A stretch of 64,000 bases of DNA from Rossellomorea marisflavi (GTDB lineage: Bacteria; Bacillota; Bacilli; Bacillales; Bacillaceae_B). A model generated the notes under the pieces. It was not told the DNA's origin, ran no database searches, and saw nothing but the letters and a program-made list of their open reading frames with translations. Shown piece by piece: positions 29,658 through 38,323 of this stretch. The position numbers and the translations under genes were made by a program. The number at the start of each line of letters is the position of its first letter. Within the stretch, counting starts at the first letter, position 1. Location: assembly GCF_001274775.1 (NCBI RefSeq), contig NZ_LGUE01000001.1, positions 397,435 to 461,434 of the forward strand, given 5' to 3'.

Positions 29658-30044
29658 ATGAATGAAGAAGAGAAGCATGAGCTAATGAAGATTGATCGTG
29701 AAGAAGAAATCGGCTTTCACGACACTCAGGCGACAAATCTTGTGACAGAAGACTATCGTGAAGAAACAGCGACTGAAATCGCTGCTCCGCTTTCCATCCG
29801 TGATGTAGATGCTTATGAACGGGATGAAGTAGAGGAGCGATCCACTTCTGGAAGTGTAATGGGGTATTCGGCACTTGCCCTTTCCATCTTGTCGTTGTTC
29901 ATCCTCCCGGTCATCCTTGGAGCGGTGGGCATCGTATTGGGATTCGTGGCAAGGCGACGAGGCGCAGAAACGCTGGGAGCGTGGGCGATCGGAGTCGGAG
30001 CCGTTTCCCTGATCATTGGGATATTCGTACTGCCGTTCTTTTAA
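29658..30044 (+). CDS. yqfX: YqfX-like membrane protein (DUF4190-type)
   Basis: A 128-residue protein: acidic N-terminus (~1-65, many Glu/Asp), then two membrane segments (~70-95 and ~105-127) with the Gly-rich DUF4190-like pattern GYSALALSILSLFILPVILG and ETLGAWAIGVGAVSLI. The ATG at 29658 follows GAGGGA. Divergent from yqfW and convergent with ispG, as in B. subtilis. No function is known. Confidence 0.8.
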   Translation: MNEEEKHELMKIDREEEIGFHDTQATNLVTEDYREETATEIAAPLSIRDVDAYERDEVEERSTSGSVMGYSALALSILSLFILPVILGAVGIVLGFVARRRGAETLGAWAIGVGAVSLIIGIFVLPFF

Positions 30045-30079
30045 CATGATCTTGGAAGTGGGAGCATTTCAAGATACAA

Positions 30080-30111
30080 AAAAGAGGACTGATGAAAATC
30101 AGTCCTCTTTC
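30080..30111. terminator. Bidirectional terminator between yqfX and ispG
   Basis: AAAGAGGACTGAT pairs with ATCAGTCCTCTTT around GAAA, a perfect 13-bp stem; A/T runs flank both sides. Confidence 0.88.
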
Positions 30112-30115
30112 GCAT

Positions 30116-31228
30116 TTATACTTCCAGCTGTTTCTTCTCTTCTTCCTGTTTGGCAAAGTACTCCTCGGCAATTTTGTCGATTTCCTTTTTCAACTCTTCG
30201 ACCATGGTTTCCTCAGGTACTTTACGGACCGTTTTTCCTTTACGGAATAGGAGTCCTTCACCACGGGCTCCGGCGATACCGATATCGGCTTCCCTTGCTT
30301 CTCCGGGACCGTTCACGGCACAACCGAGTACCGCAACCTTGATCGGGGCCTTGATGGTCGAGATATACTCTTCCACTTCGTTGGCAATCGAAATCAGGTC
30401 GATTTCGATACGACCGCATGTAGGGCATGAGATCAAAGTCGCGGCGTTGGCTGCGAGACCGAATGATTTCAACAATTCGCGTGCGACTTTTACTTCTTCT
30501 ACCGGATCCGCACTCAGGGAGATCCTTACGGTATTTCCGATACCGAGGCTGAGGATGGCACCCAGACCTGCGGCACTTTTTACAGTTCCGGCGAATAGCG
30601 TGCCGGACTCGGTGATCCCGAGGTGAAGCGGATAATCGAACGCTTTGGCCGCTTTCGTATAGGCCTCGATGGCCAGGTTCACATCTGATGCCTTCATGGA
30701 GACGATGATATCGTGGAAGTCAAGGTCTTCAAGGATCTTGATGTGATGCAGGGCGCTTTCCACCATACCGTCCGCTGTAGGATAGCCGTATTTATCAAGG
30801 ATTTTCCGCTCAAGGCTTCCGGCATTGACACCGATACGGATTGGAATGCCTTTTGCTTTGGCCGCCTTGACGACAGCTTCCACTTTTTCACGGCGACCGA
30901 TGTTCCCTGGATTGATCCTGATTTTATCAGCTCCACCTTCGATTGCTTTAAGTGCAAGCTTGTAATCAAAGTGGATATCGACGACAAGAGGGATGTTGAT
31001 TTGTTTTTTGATATCCGCAATGGCTTCTGCTGCGCGTTCGTCAGGACATGCGACGCGGACGATCTGGCATCCTGCTTCTTCCAGGCGGTGGATTTCTGCT
31101 ACTGTTGCTTCTACATCATGGGTTTTGGTGGTCGTCATACTTTGGATGACCACTTCATTATTTCCGCCGATTGTCAGATTCCCGACTTTGACGGGGCGTG
31201 TTTTTGTGCGATGTATGATTTCACTCAC
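30116..31228 (-). CDS. ispG: (E)-4-hydroxy-3-methylbut-2-enyl-diphosphate synthase IspG
   Basis: A 370-residue iron-sulfur enzyme of the MEP pathway making HMBPP, the substrate of IspH. N-terminal TIM barrel ([19 protein letters not shown]) and C-terminal cluster domain with CPTCGR (~residues 268-273) and [10 protein letters not shown] (~300-309). Start is GTG at 31228 behind AAAGGAGCG. B. subtilis name yqfY. Confidence 0.95.
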   Translation of the reverse strand: MSEIIHRTKTRPVKVGNLTIGGNNEVVIQSMTTTKTHDVEATVAEIHRLEEAGCQIVRVACPDERAAEAIADIKKQINIPLVVDIHFDYKLALKAIEGGADKIRINPGNIGRREKVEAVVKAAKAKGIPIRIGVNAGSLERKILDKYGYPTADGMVESALHHIKILEDLDFHDIIVSMKASDVNLAIEAYTKAAKAFDYPLHLGITESGTLFAGTVKSAAGLGAILSLGIGNTVRISLSADPVEEVKVARELLKSFGLAANAATLISCPTCGRIEIDLISIANEVEEYISTIKAPIKVAVLGCAVNGPGEAREADIGIAGARGEGLLFRKGKTVRKVPEETMVEELKKEIDKIAEEYFAKQEEEKKQLEV

Positions 31229-31332
31229 GTGTGATTCGCTCCTTTAAAAAGCTTATTCAGCTATTCATAATACGCAATTATTGTAACAGTGTTTGCACGG
31301 TATTGACAAGAAATAGGTGTCAAAAAGCATAT

Positions 31333-31668
31333 TCATGAGGGGTATTTCGGAAACTTGTAGGTTTTTCCCGCTTGAATCTCGGAAGCCCCGATCCCGTTCA
31401 GTTCTTCAAAGTCTCGGATCACTTGATCGACAGACACGGGCAGGGGACCGCCAACCTCATCCTTCACTAAACTCAGCACGGTATCCCCTGTGGAAACCTT
31501 TGTCTCGACATAAGGCACCTCCCTGACGTCCGGGGTGATGGGCTCCTTCATTGGGGCGGCAGTCTCTACTGATTCTTCATGTAGTAAGGTTAATGTTCCT
31601 TTATTCAAGTCATAATACACACTGTATAACAGAATGATCACACCTACAAAAACCGCGAGCCTCTTCAT
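31333..31668 (-). CDS. yqfZ: LysM-like membrane-anchored protein YqfZ
   Basis: A 111-residue protein with an N-terminal membrane anchor (MKRLAVFVGVIILLYSVYYD) and a C-terminal LysM-like domain (~residues 55-110; VSTGDTVLSLV ... LNGIGASEIQAGKTYKFP). It probably binds peptidoglycan or spore cortex; in B. subtilis yqfZ is a sporulation gene. The ATG at 31668 lies 11 bases from AGGAGG; the ATG three codons earlier is too close. Divergent from the MFS gene and just upstream of ispG on the same strand. Confidence 0.82.
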   Translation of the reverse strand: MKRLAVFVGVIILLYSVYYDLNKGTLTLLHEESVETAAPMKEPITPDVREVPYVETKVSTGDTVLSLVKDEVGGPLPVSVDQVIRDFEELNGIGASEIQAGKTYKFPKYPS

Positions 31669-31714
31669 GATCAACATTCCTCCTGGTTTTGTTCGTTTGG
31701 AAAAGGAGTTTCTT

Positions 31715-32899
31715 ATGATGAAAATGACACGTCTGGAGTTTGTCATCCTACTACTTCCACTATTGATGGTGCTTGGAAACTCCATGCTCATTCCCCTATT
31801 GCCTGATATTGAACAATCACTGGGCTTGGAGGGAGCGTGGAGTGGATTCATCTTAAGCGCCTTCACGATTCCTGCAGCCCTTGTCATTCCGGCGGTCGGA
31901 GTCCTTTCCGACCGTTTCGGCAGAAGCTTCATGGTGAAGTGGTCCCTTTATCTGATGATGCTGGGGAGTCTGATTTGTGTGATGAGTGGTGGGGGCTCAG
32001 GACTTCTATTCATGACTGGGCGTATGATCCAGGGGCTGGGTGCCGCGGGGACCACTCCTCTTGCCATGGCCCTCACAGGGGACCTGTTCAGCGGGGAGAA
32101 GCGGACGGGTGTTCTGGCTTCTCTTGAGGTATCCAACGGGGCCGGCAAGGTGCTTGCCCCCATACTCGGTGCCTCATTGGCATTTCTACTCCCTTGGAAC
32201 CATATCTTCTGGGTCTATATCCTGGTAAGCTTCATCATCCTTGCAGGTATGCGAAAAGAGCTTTCAGTAGAGAAGAGAAGCTCCGGTTCCTTCCGAGGTT
32301 TCCGCTGTTACATGCAGGATGTTCAGTCAACATTGAAGCGGAACTGGAGGCTGTTGATTCCTCTTTATGCGATGGGCGGAACGGGCCTTTTTGTATTATT
32401 CGGCATCCTTTACTTCCTTTCCTACCATATTGAAAATATCTTTCATATCGATGGCTTCTTCAAAGGGTTTGCCTTTCTTTTTCCCTTGGGTGCCATGGTA
32501 GTGACGTCCTATTGGTGCGGGAAGCGACTGAAGGAAGGAAATGGAATCCTGTTCATGGGTACGGGGACGGTGCTCATGCTGGCGGCCTCCGGCGGATTGT
32601 TCTTATGGCATTCCTTGAGCGGCCTCATGTTTCTTCTGACAGTCTGTTTTGGTGGTCTAGGGCTCATACTGCCTGTCATCAACTCCGAAGTGACCGGGGC
32701 AGTGGGGGAGGAAGAGAGGGGACTCGTGGTCAGTTTGTACGGAACGAGCCGATTTGCAGGCGTCGCCCTTGGGCCGATTGCATATGGGAGGTGGAAGGAG
32801 GACGTTCTGAGTATGTACGGGTGGACGTTCGCCTTCATCGCCCTTTTGACACTGACGCATATGTATGTGATCCACTATAAAAAAAGGAACGCCCATTGA
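31715..32899 (+). CDS. MFS transporter, drug-efflux type
   Basis: A 394-residue major facilitator protein with 12 predicted membrane segments. The loop 2-3 motif GVLSDRFGRS and a motif C-like GAASxxL region (GNGAGKVLAPILGASLAF, ~residues 143-160) point to the 12-TM DHA1-type antiporters, which export small molecules. The ATG at 31715 is chosen for AAAAGGAG at 31701; the frame runs further upstream into the yqfZ region without a ribosome site. No B. subtilis counterpart sits here. Substrate is unknown. Confidence 0.85.
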   Translation: MMKMTRLEFVILLLPLLMVLGNSMLIPLLPDIEQSLGLEGAWSGFILSAFTIPAALVIPAVGVLSDRFGRSFMVKWSLYLMMLGSLICVMSGGGSGLLFMTGRMIQGLGAAGTTPLAMALTGDLFSGEKRTGVLASLEVSNGAGKVLAPILGASLAFLLPWNHIFWVYILVSFIILAGMRKELSVEKRSSGSFRGFRCYMQDVQSTLKRNWRLLIPLYAMGGTGLFVLFGILYFLSYHIENIFHIDGFFKGFAFLFPLGAMVVTSYWCGKRLKEGNGILFMGTGTVLMLAASGGLFLWHSLSGLMFLLTVCFGGLGLILPVINSEVTGAVGEEERGLVVSLYGTSRFAGVALGPIAYGRWKEDVLSMYGWTFAFIALLTLTHMYVIHYKKRNAH

Positions 32900-32911
32900 T
32901 GGGCGCTCCAG
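32882..32911 (-). terminator. Intrinsic terminator after yqgB
   Basis: Minus strand GGAGCGCCCAT pairs with ATGGGCGTTCC around CA, followed by seven T. The hairpin overlaps the MFS 3' end. Confidence 0.78.
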
Positions 32912-32915
32912 ATGG

Positions 32916-33677
32916 TCAAGCCTTCCGCTGAGGGATTTCTTTTACCGAAAGGTAGATGATGACGGTGATGACGAACCAATCGACGAACGGCGCAGCCGGA
33001 ACCGGGGTCTTCAAGAGCTCCATGATTGCGAAGAACAAGGTCGAGAGCGTAGCGGCATACGCTGTGACGCGGAAGCCTTGGCGATAATTGACCCGTTTTT
33101 GCATGGCTGTTGCAAATGCCGTTGCGATGAGAGAAAAAATCAAGATCTTCAGGAACATCACAGCAGAACTGAACAGGTAGACGCTGACCATGGCCACTGG
33201 GAGGAAGATCCATTTCAGGTTATCCATCATCCTTACAGTGGATAGCGCCTTCTCCTTGGTGGTGTCTTCTGCACCGATTGTGGAGTAGCTCCATTCAACG
33301 CTACCCGACATATTGACCACGATGGAATCTTTCAGAAACGCGATGGATTTATCTTCATCCACATCGGCAGCCTCCGTATCGCCGGTACTATCGAATACGA
33401 TGGTCATGTCTGATTTTTCTACGATGATGGGCTCCTTGGAATCGGATATGAGTTCTCCATCCTTGATGGTGAATGATGGAATGTTATGCTCCAGGGCATC
33501 CTCCACGTCATGGATGGCATCCGTAGAAAATGAAGTCAGCTCGATCACCTGAGGAATGACCGACAAGAAAGTCAGTAGGAATATGTATAAAATGGTTTTC
33601 CCGATTCCCTGAAAGCGGAATGCGGCTATATGTTTTGGGGAATGAATACTTTTTATCAGCTGTTTGAAAATATTCAA
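32916..33677 (-). CDS. yqgB: DUF1189 membrane protein YqgB
   Basis: A 253-residue membrane protein of the DUF1189 family (N-terminus MNIFKQLIKSIHSPKHIAAF). One membrane segment near 28-45 is followed by a ~110-residue outside domain, then about four segments (~155-245). Function is unknown. The order yqgB-yqgC-sodA is kept from B. subtilis, though the Na+/Pi transporter is inserted between the first two. Confidence 0.85.
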   Translation of the reverse strand: MNIFKQLIKSIHSPKHIAAFRFQGIGKTILYIFLLTFLSVIPQVIELTSFSTDAIHDVEDALEHNIPSFTIKDGELISDSKEPIIVEKSDMTIVFDSTGDTEAADVDEDKSIAFLKDSIVVNMSGSVEWSYSTIGAEDTTKEKALSTVRMMDNLKWIFLPVAMVSVYLFSSAVMFLKILIFSLIATAFATAMQKRVNYRQGFRVTAYAATLSTLFFAIMELLKTPVPAAPFVDWFVITVIIYLSVKEIPQRKA

Positions 33678-33861
33678 AACCTCAACTCCTTTCTCGGCAT
33701 ATCTCTTCTATTTTAATCGTATCCATCACTGCGTTACAAGTTGGAATCGGACAACTTTATGAACATTCCCTTGATGGGAGAAGAACAAAAGGTCTTTTTG
33801 TAATCAAAATGTAACAAAAGGGTCATATTATTAATCTATTGTAAATTCGGACCGTAAACTA

Positions 33862-33890
33862 TTTACCTGTTCTTTAAAATAATTTATAAA
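33862..33890 (+). promoter_or_regulatory. SigA promoter of the Na+/Pi transporter gene
   Basis: TTTACC (33862-33867), 17 bases, TATAAA (33885-33890), 55 bases upstream of the start codon. No clear PhoP box was found in the AT-rich 33678-33861 stretch. Confidence 0.6.
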
Positions 33891-33944
33891 GGTGATGGGG
33901 TTTTTGTAAATCAGTGTCGAAATTAACGCTTAGGGGTTGAAGGA

Positions 33945-35573
33945 ATGGAATTGAATTGGCAAGAAATGTTGTTTCAGTTTATAGGAGGACTTGGGATCTT
34001 CCTATTCGGAATAAAATACATGGGGGACGGACTTCAAAAGTCCGCTGGGGACCGATTGAGGGAAATCCTTGATAAGTTCACGACGAACCCATTCATGGGC
34101 GTATTGGCAGGGATCTTTGTCACCGTCCTGATTCAATCGAGCAGTGGGACGACCGTCATTGTCGTCGGGCTGGTAAGCGCAGGCTTCATGACCCTCAGAC
34201 AGGCCATTGGTGTTGTCATGGGGGCCAATATCGGAACCACGGTCACAGCCTTCATCATCGGAATTGACATCGGTGAGTATGCTTTACCGATCATTGCCCT
34301 GGGAGCCATCCTTCTGTTCTTCTTTAAAAACAAGAAAATCCAGAACATCGGTCAGATGGTATTCGGATTCGGAGGCCTATTCTACGGTCTCGAATTGATG
34401 AGTGGAGGAATGAAGCCGCTTCGTGAACTTCAATCATTCCATGATCTCACGGTCAGCCTGAGTGATAACCCGATCCTCGGTGTAGTCGTCGGAACGGTAT
34501 TCACCTTGGTTGTTCAAAGTTCTTCTGCAACGATCGGGATTCTTCAGGAACTATACAGCTCTGATCTACTGGATCTCAAGGCTGCCCTTCCTGTCCTGTT
34601 CGGGGACAATATCGGTACGACCATCACGGCGGTCCTTGCAGCCCTTGGAGCCAGCGTCGCGGCGAGAAGGACAGCAGCCGTGCATGTGCTTTTCAACCTG
34701 ATAGGGACGACAATCTTTTTGATCATTCTACCGTTATTCAACAAGGTGATCTTGTTCATGCAATCCACATTGAATCTGAACGAACCGATGACAATTGCAT
34801 TCGCCCATGGTACTTTCAATATTACCAATACCATCATTCAGTTCCCGTTCATTGCGGCTCTTGCCTATATCGTGACGAAGCTGATCCCTGGTAAAGATGC
34901 AATCATTGATTATAACGCACAGCATCTCGACCCTGTCTTCATTCAGCAGTCACCGGCCATCGCCATCGGGCAGGCCAAAGAGGAAGTTTTGCGGATGGGC
35001 CAATTTGCCGTGAAGGGTCTTGAAGAAACGAACGAATTTCTGAAAACGACGAACTCCAAAAATGCTGAGACTGCGTATCAGATCGAGGGAGCCATCAATA
35101 ATCTGGATAAGAAAATCACGGATTATCTCGTCGACCTTTCTTCCGCATCTTTATCAGAAGTGGAATCAGAGCGTCATTCGATTCTCATGGATACCGTCAG
35201 GGATATCGAGAGGATCGGGGACCATTTCGAAAACATCGTGGAACTTGTGGAATATCAGCAAGCCAATAAAGTGAAGATCTCAGAGGAAGCGATGAATGAC
35301 CTTGAGGAAATGTTTGCCCTTACGATTTCCACTGTGAGCCAGTCCATGGAAGCGTTGGATGTAAATTCGTTGGACATGGCACGTGAGGTCATCGAGAAAG
35401 AGGACCGCATCGACAAGATGGAGCGCAAACTCAGGAAGCAACATATCCTTCGCATGAACGAAGGCAAATGTACGGGTCAGTCCGGTATCGTCTTCGTTGA
35501 TATCATCAGCAATCTTGAGCGGATTGGTGATCATGCCGTCAATATCGCTGAAGCTGTGCTAGAATTAAAATAA
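33945..35573 (+). CDS. Na+/phosphate cotransporter with PhoU-like domain
   Basis: A 542-residue PNaS family symporter (YjbB/NptA type). Two inverted membrane repeats each carry the substrate motif QSSS (LIQSSSGTT ~residue 65; VVQSSSATIG ~190), with GANIGTT and GDNIGTT following. The C-terminal ~200 residues are a PhoU-like three-helix repeat (DTVRDIERIGDHFENI and NLERIGDHAVNIAE). It moves phosphate by sodium, in or out; E. coli YjbB exports. It adds a second phosphate route 7 kb from the Pst operon. Confidence 0.92.
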   Translation: MELNWQEMLFQFIGGLGIFLFGIKYMGDGLQKSAGDRLREILDKFTTNPFMGVLAGIFVTVLIQSSSGTTVIVVGLVSAGFMTLRQAIGVVMGANIGTTVTAFIIGIDIGEYALPIIALGAILLFFFKNKKIQNIGQMVFGFGGLFYGLELMSGGMKPLRELQSFHDLTVSLSDNPILGVVVGTVFTLVVQSSSATIGILQELYSSDLLDLKAALPVLFGDNIGTTITAVLAALGASVAARRTAAVHVLFNLIGTTIFLIILPLFNKVILFMQSTLNLNEPMTIAFAHGTFNITNTIIQFPFIAALAYIVTKLIPGKDAIIDYNAQHLDPVFIQQSPAIAIGQAKEEVLRMGQFAVKGLEETNEFLKTTNSKNAETAYQIEGAINNLDKKITDYLVDLSSASLSEVESERHSILMDTVRDIERIGDHFENIVELVEYQQANKVKISEEAMNDLEEMFALTISTVSQSMEALDVNSLDMAREVIEKEDRIDKMERKLRKQHILRMNEGKCTGQSGIVFVDIISNLERIGDHAVNIAEAVLELK

Positions 35574-35582
35574 TGAAGAACT

Positions 35583-35611
35583 AAGGGGACCTCGTTTGAA
35601 GGTCCCCTTTC
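35583..35611 (+). terminator. Intrinsic terminator after the Na+/Pi transporter gene
   Basis: AAGGGGACCT pairs with AGGTCCCCTT, then TC-rich sequence. The yqgC ribosome site follows closely. Confidence 0.8.
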
Positions 35612-35631
35612 TAACGAATGGAGATGGATAT

Positions 35632-36111
35632 ATGGACGTGTTGTATTGGAGCTTGATCATTGTGGCCTTTGTTGTCGCGTTTGCCGGATTGATTTATCCG
35701 ATCATACCCGGAGTGTTGATTTTGCTCATCGGTTACATTCTTTATGGGGTCTTCTTCTCATTTGAACCAATGAACTGGTTGTTCTGGACCATCCAGATCC
35801 TGTTCGTAATCCTTCTGTTCGGTGCCGACTATGTCACGAATCTCATCGGCGTCAAGAAGTTTGGTGGTTCGAAGGCAGGTGTATGGGGGAGTACGATCGG
35901 GCTCCTTGCCGGACCATTCGTCATCCCGGTCCTAGGGATCATCATCGGCCCGTTCATCGGGGCGATCCTCGGTGAGTGGCTCTTCAAGCGGACGTCATTC
36001 ACACAGGCCGTGAAGGTGGGGGTCGGTTCTGTGATCGGTTTCATCTCAAGCGTGATCACAAAAGGTCTGATCCAGGCCGCCATGCTTGTCTATTTCTTCT
36101 GGGTGATCTGA
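35632..36111 (+). CDS. yqgC: DUF456 membrane protein YqgC
   Basis: A 159-residue DUF456 family protein, nearly all membrane (about five segments), with repeated Gly-rich stretches GLIYPIIPGVLILLIGYI and GLLAGPFVIPVLGIIIGPFI. ATG 35632 follows GGAGATG. Function is unknown. Directly upstream of sodA as in B. subtilis. Confidence 0.87.
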   Translation: MDVLYWSLIIVAFVVAFAGLIYPIIPGVLILLIGYILYGVFFSFEPMNWLFWTIQILFVILLFGADYVTNLIGVKKFGGSKAGVWGSTIGLLAGPFVIPVLGIIIGPFIGAILGEWLFKRTSFTQAVKVGVGSVIGFISSVITKGLIQAAMLVYFFWVI

Positions 36112-36194
36112 ACTTTCCACGGAAGCGGGGGATTAAGATAAGGAAGAACGGGTATTTTATAGAAGTATCGGTCACGGAGGTCCAAGCAAATCAG

Positions 36195-36223
36195 TTGAAC
36201 CTGCTGTGGAGATTTGGTAATCT
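36195..36223 (+). promoter_or_regulatory. Candidate SigA promoter of sodA
   Basis: TTGAAC (36195-36200), 17 bases, TAATCT (36218-36223). A small hairpin CCGGAactagaagTCCGG follows in the leader. Confidence 0.5.
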
Positions 36224-36283
36224 TAAACTGAAACAGGCCGGAACTAGAAGTCCGGACAAACTTACATAGGGAGGAATTTAATC

Positions 36284-36892
36284 ATGGCTTACGAATTACC
36301 ACAACTGCCTTACGCGTATGACGCATTGGAACCTCATATCGACAAGGAAACAATGAACATCCACCATACGAAGCACCATAACACATATGTAACAAAATTG
36401 AATGATGCCCTTCAAGGTCACGACGACCTTCTCAGCAAATCTGTCGAGGAGCTTGTAGCGAATCTTGATGCCGTTCCTGAAGGTGCACGTACTGCTGTGC
36501 GCAACAACGGTGGCGGTCATGCCAACCACTCTCTATTCTGGACGCTTCTTTCACCGAATGGCGGAGGCACTCCATCAGGCGAATTGGCTGATGCCATCAC
36601 GTCTAAATTCGGTAGCTTCGACAAATTCAAAGAAGAATTCGCAGCTGCAGGTGCAGGTCGCTTCGGTTCAGGATGGGCTTGGCTTGTTGTGAACAACGGT
36701 GAATTGGAAGTAACCAGCACACCGAATCAGGACTCTCCTCTAATGGAAGGTAAAACGCCAATCCTTGGTCTTGATGTTTGGGAGCATGCTTACTACCTCA
36801 ACTACCAAAACCGTCGTCCTGACTACATCTCAGCTTTCTGGAACGTAGTCAATTGGGATGAAGTGGCTAAGCTTTACAGCGCTGCTAAATAA
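36284..36892 (+). CDS. sodA: Manganese superoxide dismutase
   Basis: A 202-residue cytoplasmic Mn/Fe superoxide dismutase, converting superoxide to O2 and H2O2. Metal ligands are visible: His27 in MNIHHTKHH, His near 82 in HANHSLFW, and Asp/His in DVWEHAYY (~164-171). The [11 protein letters not shown] and Mn-type residues favour manganese. TAGGGAGGA precedes the ATG; codon use is that of a well-expressed gene. Confidence 0.97.
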   Translation: MAYELPQLPYAYDALEPHIDKETMNIHHTKHHNTYVTKLNDALQGHDDLLSKSVEELVANLDAVPEGARTAVRNNGGGHANHSLFWTLLSPNGGGTPSGELADAITSKFGSFDKFKEEFAAAGAGRFGSGWAWLVVNNGELEVTSTPNQDSPLMEGKTPILGLDVWEHAYYLNYQNRRPDYISAFWNVVNWDEVAKLYSAAK

Positions 36893-36904
36893 TTTTAGAT
36901 GTCT

Positions 36905-36940
36905 AAAAGGGGGTTCCCATTACCGGGAACCCCCTTTTTT
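36905..36940 (+). terminator. Intrinsic terminator after sodA
   Basis: AAAAGGGGGTTCCC pairs with GGGAACCCCCTTTT around ATTACC, then T. Confidence 0.92.
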
Positions 36941-36999
36941 CCTGCATAACTTCCCTTCCTTATTCAAAGAATAGGTGTACATCAAAGGGGAGTTTTGCT

Positions 37000-38214
37000 A
37001 TGAGCTATAAACGATTTTTAGGTGATATTGATTTAACGAAAGAATTGGCGCTGCTCTTATTGATCGGCGGCATGTACTCATTGAGCATCGCCTTGTCGAA
37101 CACGTTCGTCAATATTTATCTGTGGAAGCAATCCGGTCGATTCGTCGACCTCGGGATCTACAATCTGACCGTCGTCATCCTGCAGCCTTTGACATTCATC
37201 CTGGCAGGAAGATGGGCCAAAAAGGTCGATCGGGTAATCGTTCTCCGGATTGGTGTCATTTTTCTTGCGCTTTTCTACATCTCGGTCCTATCGTTCGGGT
37301 CTTTGGCAGAACATTACCTTGTTGTCCTGGGGGCACTGCTCGGAATCGGATATGGTTTTTACTGGCTGGCCTTCAACGTGCTCACATTCGAGATCACGGA
37401 ACCTGAGACCAGGGACTTTTTCAATGGATTCCTCGGAATCCTGACTTCTGCAGGCGGGATCATTGGACCGATGTTGGCAGGATTTATCATTTCCCGTTTC
37501 GAATCGTTCCAGGGTTATACCATCGTCTTCGGGATTTCCCTGTTCCTATTCGCCGTGGCCGTCGTGCTGAGCTTTTTCTTAAAAAGGAGACCGGCAGACG
37601 GACAGTATCTGTTCTGGAGGATTTTTCAGGAAAGGGGCAATAATCCGAACTGGCGGCGGATCACGAATGCCCATTTCTTTCAGGGGATCCGGGAAGGGAC
37701 GTTCATATTTGCCATTTCCGTCTTTGTTTACATCAGTACAGGAAGTGAATTCGCACTGGGGACATTCGGCTTGGTCAACTCCGGCATCGCCTTCATCAGC
37801 TATTATATCGCCTCGAGGGTCATTAAAAAGGAATTCAGGAAAAAAGCGATATTGCTCGGCGGTATCCTTCTCTATCTCGCTGTTTTCTTGATCGTCTTTG
37901 ACGTGACGTACACACGCCTCCTGATTTATGCTGGGTTGATCGCTATTGCTTACCCGATCCTGCTCGTCCCCTATATCTCCATGACTTATGACGTCATCGG
38001 TACCGGCTGGAAGGCGGCTGAAATGCGAATTGAGTACATCGTCGTCCGTGAGCTGTTCTTGAATGGAGGAAGGATCGTTTCAGTCCTTGCTTTCATCGCA
38101 GCTGTGACCCTATTCGACCACGACGTGAGTATCCCGATACTCCTATTGCTGCTTGGTGCCGGGCACAGTGTGATTTACTTTTTCATCCGGAAGATTCAAT
38201 TCCAGCAGTCCTAG
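37000..38214 (+). CDS. yqgE: MFS transporter YqgE
   Basis: A 404-residue protein with about 12 membrane segments, conserved in position between sodA and pbpA. N-terminus LGDIDLTKELALLLLIGGMY and the short loop AGRWAKKVDRVIVL at the MFS A-motif position are visible. B. subtilis YqgE is an uncharacterised MFS member; substrate is unknown. Confidence 0.88.
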   Translation: MSYKRFLGDIDLTKELALLLLIGGMYSLSIALSNTFVNIYLWKQSGRFVDLGIYNLTVVILQPLTFILAGRWAKKVDRVIVLRIGVIFLALFYISVLSFGSLAEHYLVVLGALLGIGYGFYWLAFNVLTFEITEPETRDFFNGFLGILTSAGGIIGPMLAGFIISRFESFQGYTIVFGISLFLFAVAVVLSFFLKRRPADGQYLFWRIFQERGNNPNWRRITNAHFFQGIREGTFIFAISVFVYISTGSEFALGTFGLVNSGIAFISYYIASRVIKKEFRKKAILLGGILLYLAVFLIVFDVTYTRLLIYAGLIAIAYPILLVPYISMTYDVIGTGWKAAEMRIEYIVVRELFLNGGRIVSVLAFIAAVTLFDHDVSIPILLLLLGAGHSVIYFFIRKIQFQQS

Positions 38215-38227
38215 CCAATTTCCTCAA

Positions 38228-38250
38228 AGGGAGGGAAAATATCCCTCCCT
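38228..38250 (+). terminator. Terminator-like hairpin after yqgE
   Basis: AGGGAGGGA (38228-38236) and TCCCTCCCT (38242-38250) form a perfect 9-bp stem, but no T tract follows, so termination may be weak. Confidence 0.55.
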
Positions 38251-38323
38251 ATAGTTACAGCTAGAAACTCAGCCACTTTTTTTATACACTATACATAGAT
38301 AGAATTTCTACATAGAGGAAGGG

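Noticed and set aside
31669-31932. N-terminal extension of the yqfZ reading frame
   Set aside because: It lies antisense to the start of the MFS gene and lacks a ribosome site; the anchored 111-residue form has an AGGAGG site.
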